DNA of 12,464 nt from Actinomycetota bacterium. Its GTDB lineage: Bacteria; Actinomycetota; Humimicrobiia; Humimicrobiales; Humimicrobiaceae. Position 1 is the first letter of the stretch. Each line of letters opens with the position of its first letter. Position numbers and translations under genes: made by a program. The DNA lies in contig JAHILC010000001.1 in NCBI GenBank assembly GCA_018897225.1, positions 1-12,464 of the forward strand. The letters are read 5' to 3'. The notes beneath the pieces were generated by a model. The model saw nothing but the letters and a program-made list of their open reading frames with translations. It was not told where the DNA came from and made no database searches. Positions 1-6,289 of this stretch are shown in pieces.

Positions 1-27
1 AATTTATATGCAGTTTCACTAGGTTCA

Positions 28-377
28 TGGTGGAGGCGGCGGGAATCGAACCCGCGTCCGAAAATATTGGCACTCAGATATCTACAAGCTTAGTTCACAT
101 CTAATTTTCGCTTCTTGGAATCATATGGACGCTATCCCAAAAAACTATCCTGTAAAATTTTCCCTTCAAACAGCTCCAGGCTAACTGTTATAAGGTATCC
201 TGCAATCGGCGCCTATCAAAAAGTGCAGGCAACTTCTTGTAGACGTAGCAGCTTAGTTTATTAGGCTGCTAAAGTAACTCTATAATTAGCATTTATGTTT
301 ATTCCATTTTTTTACAAGTTCTGGCACTTGACTTGCAATCCAAGCTCAACCTATTCCCGTCGAATCCTATCGCCCCC
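28..377 (-). ncRNA. ssrA: Transfer-messenger RNA (tmRNA), standard one-piece form
   Basis: tmRNA enters stalled ribosomes with SmpB, replaces the broken message and adds a degradation tag to the nascent peptide. Read on the minus strand, the RNA starts GGGGGCGATAGGATTCGACG, the conserved 5' end. It finishes with a T-arm containing GGTTCGATTCC, an acceptor strand CGCCTCC that pairs with the 5' GGGGGCG (one G-U pair), a discriminator A and an encoded CCA (positions 30-28). The length is about 350 nt, usual for one-piece tmRNA. The short tag frame lies at 290-261. The last tag codons and the bases after the stop form the expected stem (AGCAGC pairing with GCTGCT). The gene lies 70 bases downstream of smpB on the same strand. 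No terminator is visible in the 27 bases left in the window after its 3' end. Confidence 0.97.
261..290 (-). other. tmRNA tag reading frame, predicted tag (A)ANYRVTLAA
   Basis: Within ssrA, codons GCT AAT TAT AGA GTT ACT TTA GCA GCC are followed by tandem stops TAA TAA. With the alanine carried by tmRNA itself, the tag would be AANYRVTLAA. I chose GCT as the resume codon because it falls at tmRNA nucleotide 88, close to the position seen in other one-piece tmRNAs (about 90), and GCN is a common resume codon. The LAA end is the usual ClpXP recognition end. The Arg-Val-Thr interior is unlike the common YALAA or VALAA endings. A less likely resume codon, GGA at tmRNA nucleotide 73, would give a 15-residue tag. 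Confidence 0.8.
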
Positions 378-394
378 TGTTAAGAAGCCAGGTT

Positions 395-445
395 AAATAT
401 AATGAGCATATACAGTATTATACATTTTTTTAAAATTTTTAAAAG
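395..445 (-). promoter_or_regulatory. Probable ssrA promoter region
   Basis: The 70-base gap between smpB and ssrA is very AT-rich. On the minus strand it contains a perfect TATAAT at 422-417 and a second -10-like TATATT at 401-396. The first would start RNA near 410 and leave a leader of about 33 nt for 5' processing. The second would start near 389. No good -35 hexamer sits at the right distance from either one (the best is TGTATA at 424-419 for the second). ssrA is usually transcribed from its own strong promoter, but read-through from smpB is also possible here. The choice between the two -10 boxes is not settled. Confidence 0.4.
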
Positions 446-447
446 GG

Positions 448-933
448 CTAATTATGCTTTCGGCTATCAGCCTGGTATTTTAGCGCTCTTTTAACCTCAA
501 TTTTTGATTCTCTTTCTTCAATATCTCTTCGCTTGTCTCTTTTAAGCTTGCTTTTTGCAGTGGCTATTTCAACTTTTACCAAGCCGTGCACCATAAATAT
601 GTTTAATGGAATCATGGTGAGGCTTTTATCAGTAAGCTTGCCCGCAATCTTGTTAATTTCTTTTCTGTGCAGAAGAAGCTTCCTTACCCTTTTAGGATTT
701 ACATCTTCTATCCTGCTTTTACTATAAGGTGATATGTGCATGTTGTATATAAAGATTTCACCATTTTTAATTCTTGCATAGCAATCTTTTAAATTAACTT
801 TATTTTCCCTTATTGATTTAACTTCACAGCCCATCAGCGCTATCCCAGCTTCATACCTGTCAAGCATGAAGAAATCTTTCATTGCTTTCTTATTCTGCGC
901 AACTAAAATTTTTTTATCTTCCCGTTTTTCCAT
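448..933 (-). CDS. smpB: SsrA-binding protein SmpB
   Basis: SmpB binds the tRNA-like domain of tmRNA and places it in the A site of stalled ribosomes. The 161-residue product has the family's usual length. It shows the conserved oligonucleotide-binding barrel: an N-terminal NKKA..DFF segment, then G.EVKSIRENKVNLKDCYARI (about residues 35-55), IYNMHISPYS (about 63-72), the RKLLLHR..I helix region, the TMIPLNIF strand, and AKSKLKRDKR..EERE. The basic C-terminal tail (IEVKRALKYQADSRKHN) fits the segment that occupies the empty mRNA channel. The ATG start has an AGG Shine-Dalgarno core seven bases upstream. The stop is TAG. The gene lies 33 bases after ctpA and directly before ssrA, its functional partner. 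Confidence 0.97.
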   Translation of the reverse strand: MEKREDKKILVAQNKKAMKDFFMLDRYEAGIALMGCEVKSIRENKVNLKDCYARIKNGEIFIYNMHISPYSKSRIEDVNPKRVRKLLLHRKEINKIAGKLTDKSLTMIPLNIFMVHGLVKVEIATAKSKLKRDKRRDIEERESKIEVKRALKYQADSRKHN

Positions 934-966
934 AGTTAACCTGCCGATTTTTAAAAAAGCCCTTAG

Positions 967-2217
967 TTAATTTTTTAAAATACCCTTTTCGATCATTTTC
1001 TTAATCTCTTCGATTGCCCTGTTTAGCTGCAAATCTTCTTTATCTTTTGGTGTTAGCGGTACCAAAATATCAGGCTGAACACCAACGCCATCAATAGTAA
1101 CTCCTGATGGAAGATAATATTTTGCGGTGGTAAACTTGATTCCAGACCCATCGGATAGCCTTTCAAGTATCTGGACAGTTCCTTTTCCAAAACTTTTTTC
1201 ACCAACAAGAACTGCCCTGTTATTATCCTTGATGGCGCCTGCAGCAAGTTCAGAGGCGCTTGCCGAGTAACCATTTATAAGCACAATCATTGGTATTTCA
1301 GTATAGCCACCATCTTTAGCCGAAAATTCTTCAAAGCTTTCCTTGTTATTTGACCTTCCTTTTACAGTTACAATCACACCTTTATCAAGGAACAGATCAC
1401 ATAGGTCTACCGCGTCTATAAGTGTACCGCCTAAATTATTTCTTAAGTCTAATATTATGCCTTTTGCGCCGTCATCAATTATTTTTTTTAATTCCTTATC
1501 CATTTGCTTTGTGCCACTTTCCTGAAAGTCTATATACTGGATATAAGCAATGCTGCCCTCAAGCACTTCCGTATAATAATTTGGCACATAAAATCTCTCT
1601 CTTGTGATTTTAAAGTCCAGGTTATTATTATCAGAAGGCCTGAAGACAGTGATGTTGACATCTGTGCCTTCCTTGCCTTTTATTAAAGAAACGACTGTAT
1701 CCAGCGCCATGCCTTTGACATCCTTACCTTCGACAGCAATTATTACATCTCCCTCTTTGACACCTTTCTTGAAAGCTGGGGAATCAGCAATGGGCTTTAC
1801 AACAATCACCTGCCCTTTGTCATCAGTTGTAACTACTATGCCTATGCCACTCATTGTCCCGCTGTAAGAATCCAGAATTCGATTATATTCATCTCTTGGG
1901 AAATAATCTGCATATTTATCACCAAGACTATTTATGACGCCTCTTACTGCAGCACTTATTAATTCGTCTTTTGTTTTGATATTAATAGCATTTGATAGTA
2001 CAAGGTTAATAGTATCTTCTATTGATTTTATACTTAAAATATCTCCGGAGACGGTACTGGTTTCACTGGCATTTGTTTCGGCGCTTTTGTTTAAACCGGA
2101 TTGGAAAATACCGGCTTTCAAAGAAATAAAATTAAAACCAAGCAAAAATCCGCCAGCAAATATGACCACAGCAACAACCAGTGCAATTATTATTTTCAAT
2201 ACTGATTTTTTTCTCAT
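967..2217 (-). CDS. ctpA: Carboxyl-terminal processing protease CtpA/Prc family (peptidase S41A), membrane-anchored or secreted
   Basis: This is a serine protease with a Ser-Lys dyad that cleaves near the C-termini of extracytoplasmic proteins. Residues 8-30 form one hydrophobic membrane segment or signal anchor after a basic start (MRKKS). A linker and helical region follow, then a PDZ domain (about 117-200, with GIGIVV and DSPAFKKGVKEGDVI). The S41 core follows, with ILDLRNNLGG (255-264), GYSASASELAAGAI (316-329) and GEKSFGKGTVQ (339-349). By spacing against known CtpB and Prc (25 residues from Ser to Lys, then Gln four on), the nucleophile should be Ser320 with Lys345 and Gln349. All are present, so the enzyme looks active. 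The 416-residue length is normal. The start is ATG, and the Shine-Dalgarno sequence is weak. It follows the M23 peptidase gene by 73 bases and precedes smpB. Confidence 0.95.
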   Translation of the reverse strand: MRKKSVLKIIIALVVAVVIFAGGFLLGFNFISLKAGIFQSGLNKSAETNASETSTVSGDILSIKSIEDTINLVLSNAINIKTKDELISAAVRGVINSLGDKYADYFPRDEYNRILDSYSGTMSGIGIVVTTDDKGQVIVVKPIADSPAFKKGVKEGDVIIAVEGKDVKGMALDTVVSLIKGKEGTDVNITVFRPSDNNNLDFKITRERFYVPNYYTEVLEGSIAYIQYIDFQESGTKQMDKELKKIIDDGAKGIILDLRNNLGGTLIDAVDLCDLFLDKGVIVTVKGRSNNKESFEEFSAKDGGYTEIPMIVLINGYSASASELAAGAIKDNNRAVLVGEKSFGKGTVQILERLSDGSGIKFTTAKYYLPSGVTIDGVGVQPDILVPLTPKDKEDLQLNRAIEEIKKMIEKGILKN

Positions 2218-2256
2218 AGTCTTTTCATCCCAATCCCGAATACTCGATAATCAAAA

Positions 2257-2283
2257 ATTATAATATTAATAAATACAATACAA
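2257..2283 (-). promoter_or_regulatory. Possible promoter ahead of ctpA
   Basis: The gap between the M23 gene and ctpA holds, on the minus strand, a TTGTAT (2283-2278) and a perfect TATAAT (2262-2257), separated by 15 bases. This would start RNA near 2250, about 33 bases before the ctpA start codon. The spacing is shorter than the 17-base optimum and the whole gap is AT-rich, so a chance match is quite possible. Confidence 0.3.
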
Positions 2284-2290
2284 AAATGTA

Positions 2291-3478
2291 TTATTGTAGA
2301 TATCCCAAAGGATCTTGAGCTGCACCATTAATCCTGACTTCAAAATGAAGGTGCGGCCCTGTTGTCCACCCTGTGGATCCTACAAGTCCAATGACCTCAC
2401 CTCTTGAAACATTCTGCCCAACAGCAACTAAAATTCTGGAAAGGTGTGCATAGACTGTAGAAAAACCACCGCCATGATATACTATAATCGAATATCCATA
2501 CCCGCCGTCATATCCTGCCTGGATAATCTGGCCGCCGTCTCCTGCTTTTACAAGGGCGCCGTTAGGCGCTACCAGGTCAACACCTGTATGCATTCTCATC
2601 TTGCCAAATAGCGGATGCCTTCTCATGCCAAATCTTGATTTTAAGAAACCTGCCACCGGCCACATAAACTTATCACCAGGAGCATTGCCATACCTATAGC
2701 TTTCGAGTATTCGAGTAATTTCAGCTTCTCTAATCTCCAGATCCTTCTGCATATAAATAAGAGCATTTTTGTTTGCACTGGTGTTTGAAAGAAGGTTTGA
2801 TTTCTCATTATAGATACCTTCAACTTCTGCCTGTTTTTTCTCTGCTTGAGAAACAAGCTTTGCAACTTCTGTCTGTCGGTCTTTTTGTTTTTCTCTTAAA
2901 TCAAGAATAGCCTTTTTAATAGTCAGGTTTGAAGTACGCTTATCTTTGATTTCCTTTATTATCTCGGCATCTTGCTGAGCAATCAAATTCATGAGCTTTA
3001 ACCTTGAAATGAATTCAATAAAATCTTCAGCTTTTAGCAGTATTTCCAGTATATTGCCGTCCCTGTTTTTATAAATTGAGGCAACCCTCCTGTTCAGGAT
3101 AGCAATTTTTCCATCAAGCTCATCCTCGATTTTATTCAGGTCCTGCTCTTTTAAAACAAGCTCTATTGTTGTCTTGTCAATATTGCTTTTCGCTTCAGCA
3201 AGCTTGGTGTTGAGATCATCAAGCTGTGAAAGCGACGCAAGCAGCTGCGTTTCCACTTCCTTTACCTGCTTGTAGTAAGCCTGTTCCTGCTTTCTAACTT
3301 CTTCAATTTTTTTATTTGCTTCCTCTCTTTCTTTTTTTATCTGCGTGAGCTCTTCTTCGAGTGTCTGGGCATAAAGATTATGCCGCGGGACAATCACAAT
3401 GGAACTTGCCATACAAGAAAGCAATAATAGAAATATTACAAGCTTGATAGCCGTATTTTTATTTATTTTTTTTAACAT
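2291..3478 (-). CDS. Secreted coiled-coil M23 (LytM-type) peptidoglycan endopeptidase, EnvC/PcsB-like partner of FtsEX
   Basis: This is a predicted cell-wall hydrolase cutting peptide cross-links, acting outside the membrane. Residues 1-38 look like a signal peptide: a basic start, a hydrophobic core at 12-30 and an LYAQ cleavage region. Residues 39-265 are long, charged coiled coil rich in Lys, Glu and Gln. Residues 270-395 are an M23 domain. Zinc ligands His297 and Asp301 (HTGVD) and His378 (HLH), and catalytic His345 (YAHL) and His376, are all present, so the enzyme appears active, unlike the degenerate domain of E. coli EnvC. It follows ftsX by 62 bases, which suggests that FtsEX controls it during division or elongation. 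The only Shine-Dalgarno-like bases (AGG) touch the ATG, so initiation may be weak. An in-frame TAA about 30 bases upstream excludes a much longer start. Confidence 0.9.
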   Translation of the reverse strand: MLKKINKNTAIKLVIFLLLLSCMASSIVIVPRHNLYAQTLEEELTQIKKEREEANKKIEEVRKQEQAYYKQVKEVETQLLASLSQLDDLNTKLAEAKSNIDKTTIELVLKEQDLNKIEDELDGKIAILNRRVASIYKNRDGNILEILLKAEDFIEFISRLKLMNLIAQQDAEIIKEIKDKRTSNLTIKKAILDLREKQKDRQTEVAKLVSQAEKKQAEVEGIYNEKSNLLSNTSANKNALIYMQKDLEIREAEITRILESYRYGNAPGDKFMWPVAGFLKSRFGMRRHPLFGKMRMHTGVDLVAPNGALVKAGDGGQIIQAGYDGGYGYSIIVYHGGGFSTVYAHLSRILVAVGQNVSRGEVIGLVGSTGWTTGPHLHFEVRINGAAQDPLGYLQ

Positions 3479-3540
3479 CCTGATCGTATGAAGTGATAAT
3501 TCTTAAAAATCTTAAATAGAGCGCTTATAAAAAATTCTGA

Positions 3541-4452
3541 TTAAACACCTATATATCTTTTCAGCGCAAAGCCGCTGCTGAATATTCCGATTAACCCTCC
3601 TAATATAACCAAACCTGCGTAAACATACAGAATAATATTATTACTGCCAAGTATTGCAAGGTCTTTTATATGCATGGTATCAACTATTGCCTTCTCAACC
3701 CTTATTAACAAGTAATTTGACAGGAAATATAACAGGACAACTGAAATTACACTCCCGATAAAGCCTTCAAAAAAGCCTTCAAATAAAAACGGCAATCTTA
3801 CAAACCAGTTTGTTGCTCCGACAAGCTTCATAACCTCAATTTCCTTCCGCCTTGCATGAACTGAAAGTCTGATAGTATTAAAAATCAGCACGATTGCAGC
3901 AAGCAAGAGTACAACAATAATCAGAAACGCAATAGTGCCTACAATTGCAGTTATGGAAAATAATTTCTGGACATAATTCTGCCCATAGATAACTTCATCT
4001 ACGCCCTCAATAAAGTTGCCGTCCTTATCCATAAATCTTAGAGCCACCTGTTCGACTTTCTCAGGGCTCTTAAGCTCCAGCTCAAAAGATGCTGGAAGAG
4101 GATTGCCTTGAATTTCCTTTAATATTTCACTTCCTTCATTTTCTTTTTTAAACTTTTCTAAGGCCTGGTCCTTTGATACAAAATTAACCTGGCTTATTTC
4201 ATCCCAACCCTTTATCTCGTTTTCAAGATAAGTTTTGAGCTCGTCTGTAACATTATCTTTAAGATAAACTGCAATTTCTACCTGATTTTTGATTGAACTT
4301 AGTATTGCCTGGATATCAAAAACAATAATAATGAAAAACCCTACAATAAACAGCGTTATGGCAACAGTAGTAATTGCGGTAAAAAACATTAAAAAGTTTT
4401 TTCTAAAGCCGGAAAAAGTTTCTCCAAAAAAATATTTAGGCCTAAAAATCAA
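3541..4452 (-). CDS. ftsX: Cell division ABC transporter permease FtsX
   Basis: FtsX is the membrane half of FtsEX, a complex that couples ATP hydrolysis in the cytoplasm to activation of cell-wall hydrolases outside. The 303-residue product has the family layout. Membrane segment 1 lies at about 20-45, an extracellular domain at about 46-165 (with NPLPASFEL near 117-125), and three more membrane segments at about 167-192, 222-248 and 272-295. The conserved NTIRLSVHARRKEIEVMKLVGA stretch after the second segment contacts FtsE. The start codon is TTG, inside a TTGA overlap with the ftsE stop codon (four bases shared). This agrees with the family N-terminus, and the next Met lies inside the first membrane segment. 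The overlap implies translational coupling to ftsE. Confidence 0.96.
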   Translation of the reverse strand: MIFRPKYFFGETFSGFRKNFLMFFTAITTVAITLFIVGFFIIIVFDIQAILSSIKNQVEIAVYLKDNVTDELKTYLENEIKGWDEISQVNFVSKDQALEKFKKENEGSEILKEIQGNPLPASFELELKSPEKVEQVALRFMDKDGNFIEGVDEVIYGQNYVQKLFSITAIVGTIAFLIIVVLLLAAIVLIFNTIRLSVHARRKEIEVMKLVGATNWFVRLPFLFEGFFEGFIGSVISVVLLYFLSNYLLIRVEKAIVDTMHIKDLAILGSNNIILYVYAGLVILGGLIGIFSSGFALKRYIGV

Positions 4453-5135
4453 CTTCCGTAGACTCCTCTCTTCTGATCTCTTATGATTTCCCCTTCCTCT
4501 AATTCTATAACTCTTCGCCTCATTGAGTTTACAATACTTTTATCATGTGACGCCATGGCTACCGTTGTTCCTATTAAATTAATCCTTGAAAGCAGTTTCA
4601 TTATGCCATCAGAAGTTGCTGGATCAAGATTACCCGTTGGTTCATCCGCAAGAAGTATAGGTGGCCTGTTTACAAAAGCTCTTGCGATAGATATCCTCTG
4701 CTGTTCTCCTGCAGAAAGTTGATGAGGATAAGAATTTATCTTATTTGCAAGCCCTACAAGCTTTAGAACCTGAGGAACCTGAACTTTTATAGCGTAAGCA
4801 GGCTTGCCAATAACCTCAAGAGCAAAGGCTATATTCTCAAAGATAGTCTTGTTAGGAAGCAACTTAAAGTCTTGAAAAACATAGCCTATATTTCTTCTAA
4901 GCTGGGGAATCCTTGAAGCTTTAAGATTGCAAATATTTCTACCTGCAACAAAAATACTCCCGGTGGTTACAGGAATCTCCCTTATTAAAAGTTTTATAAG
5001 CGTGGATTTTCCTGACCCACTAGGCCCTACAAGAAATACGAATTCACCTTTTTTAATAACTATGTTTACATTTTTAAGTGCAATAGTGCTGTCTTCGTAT
5101 ACCTTCGTTACATTTTTAAATTCGATCATATTCAT
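4449..5135 (-). CDS. ftsE: Cell division ATP-binding protein FtsE
   Basis: FtsE is the cytoplasmic ATPase of the FtsEX complex. The 228-residue product carries all ABC motifs: Walker A GPSGSGKST (37-45), Q-loop Gln88 in YVFQDFKLL, signature LSAGEQQR (140-147), Walker B ILLADEP with Asp164 and Glu165, a D-loop NLDP and switch His197 (ASHD). The signature has Ala where LSGGQ-type motifs usually have Gly, a tolerated change. ATP hydrolysis here is thought to drive conformational change in FtsX and its hydrolase partner rather than transport. The start is ATG at 5135. A second Met two codons on is an alternative, and neither has a strong Shine-Dalgarno sequence. It lies 14 bases after prfB and overlaps ftsX. 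Confidence 0.97.
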   Translation of the reverse strand: MNMIEFKNVTKVYEDSTIALKNVNIVIKKGEFVFLVGPSGSGKSTLIKLLIREIPVTTGSIFVAGRNICNLKASRIPQLRRNIGYVFQDFKLLPNKTIFENIAFALEVIGKPAYAIKVQVPQVLKLVGLANKINSYPHQLSAGEQQRISIARAFVNRPPILLADEPTGNLDPATSDGIMKLLSRINLIGTTVAMASHDKSIVNSMRRRVIELEEGEIIRDQKRGVYGS

Positions 5136-5149
5136 ATTATTTAAAGAGT

Positions 5150-6254
5150 TTACCTTTTGAGTAAATTTTTTTCAAGAAAACCTCTAATAAATATATCAAT
5201 TTCTCCATTTAATACTGAATCAACATCTCCTGCCTCAATACCTGTGCGGTGATCCTTTATAAGCTGGTATGGCTGAAGCACATAGCTTCTTATCTGGTTT
5301 CCCCATCCTATATCTTTTTTCTCGCCTCTTACCCTGTTAATTTTTTCCTCCTCCTTTTTAATCTCAAGCTCATAAAGCTTTGATTTAAGAATAAGCATTG
5401 CAGTTTGCCTGTTTAACATCTGGGATCTTTCATCCTGGCATGAAACTACAGTGTTTGTTGGCATATGTGTGATCCGGACAGCAGAATCAGTCACATTTAC
5501 ATGCTGTCCACCCGCACCGCTTGACCTGAAAGTATCAATTCTTAAATCTTCCTTGTTTATTTCAATATCTATATCCTGTTCAAAAAGGGGTATAACATCC
5601 ACGGAAGCAAAGGACGTGTGCCTTCTTTTTGATGAATCAAAAGGAGAAATTCTTACAAGCCTGTGAATACCTTTCTCACCTTTTAACAGCCCGTAGGCGT
5701 TTTTCCCTTTTACAGTCATGGTCACACTTTTTATTCCAGCTTCTTCCCCTGGAAGGTAATCTATAATTCTGTATTTGAAGCGCTTTTTATCCAACCATTT
5801 TTTATACATTCGCAGTAGCATTTCTACCCAATCATGGGATTCCGTACCTCCGGCTCCAGGATGAAGAGTTACCACTGCAGGATAAGAATCGTACTGCTCT
5901 GAAAGTATAATTTCTTCTTCCAGGTCATCCAAGGTATCGCTAAGTTCTTTTAAATTTAGCGCAAGCTCAGATTCCAGAGCCTCATCGTCTTCGTTTTCGA
6001 GAATCTCTTGGGCTATTTTTACGTTTTCGATTTTATCTTCAAGCCTTGCAAGCATGGAAAAACTGCTTCTTATTTCACTTGCGGATTTTGTTATTTCCTG
6101 CGCCTGGCTTGCATTATCCCATAAGTTCTCGGATGCAGCCATATGTTCGAGTTGAGATAATTTTATTTTCTTATTATCTATGTCAAAGACAGTCCCTTAA
6201 AAAATAGAATTTCTCTAAAAGTGACACTATCTTCTGTTTCTTTTCTTCTATCAT
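5150..6254 (-). CDS. prfB: Peptide chain release factor 2 (RF2), made by programmed +1 ribosomal frameshift
   Basis: RF2 reads UAA and UGA stop codons and releases the finished peptide. The gene is in two frames. A first frame starts at ATG 6254 (AAGGAG five bases upstream) and encodes MIEEKKQKIVSLLEKFYFLR-DCL before an in-frame TGA at 6185-6183. Skipping one base at 6185 continues as DIDNKKIKLSQLEH and then into the long frame, giving 367 residues, the normal RF2 length. Counted in the full protein, the anticodon-mimic SPF is at 203-205 and the catalytic GGQ at 248-250, each within two positions of E. coli RF2 (205-207 and 250-252). Starting at the internal ATG 6142 would remove the N-terminal part of helical domain 1. 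Translation should be autoregulated: when RF2 is scarce, ribosomes pause at TGA and shift. It lies 27 bases after secA and is probably co-transcribed with it. Confidence 0.96.
6182..6200 (-). promoter_or_regulatory. prfB +1 frameshift signal (CTT TGA C with upstream Shine-Dalgarno-like AGGG)
   Basis: On the minus strand the slip sequence CTTTGAC occupies 6188-6182, with the zero-frame TGA at 6185-6183. An internal Shine-Dalgarno-like TAAGGGA lies at 6199-6193, with AGGG five bases before CTT, the same spacing as AGGGGGUAUCUUUGAC in E. coli. The peptide reads correctly into family sequence on both sides (FLRDC-L then DID). The site is in the canonical position, codon 24. Confidence 0.95.
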
Positions 6255-6259
6255 CCTGG

Positions 6260-6265
6260 CTCCTT
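6260..6265 (-). promoter_or_regulatory. Ribosome binding site of prfB frame 1
   Basis: On the minus strand AAGGAG sits five bases before ATG 6254. This fixes the true prfB start upstream of the frameshift, rather than at the internal ATG 6142, which lacks a Shine-Dalgarno sequence. Confidence 0.85.
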
Positions 6266-6289
6266 ATTTACTTTGTTTACTTTATTTAC
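6263..6289 (-). repeat. Three tandem 9-bp units at the secA/prfB junction
   Basis: On the minus strand three back-to-back units GTAAATAAA, GTAAACAAA and GTAAATAAG span the last codons and stop of secA and run into the prfB Shine-Dalgarno sequence. Units differ by one or two bases. This may simply be replication slippage in AT-rich sequence. It creates an unstructured A-rich stretch ahead of the ribosome binding site. Confidence 0.75.

Noticed and set aside
261..305. Longer tmRNA tag from GGA (15 residues, AGININANYRVTLAA)
   Set aside because: The GGA falls at tmRNA nucleotide 73, inside the expected first pseudoknot region. GCT at 88 fits the known resume-codon position better, though the longer tag is not excluded.
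2277..2292. Inverted repeat AATACA-AAAA-TGTATT at the end of the M23 gene, as a possible terminator
   Set aside because: The stem is only six A/T-rich pairs with one G-C pair, overlaps the stop codon, and is not followed by a clear T-run on the minus strand. Chance is likely.
5150..6142. RF2 starting at the internal ATG 6142 (330 residues)
   Set aside because: The upstream frame has a strong Shine-Dalgarno sequence, a canonical CTTTGAC slip site and family-matching peptide. The short form lacks the N-terminus and has no ribosome binding site.
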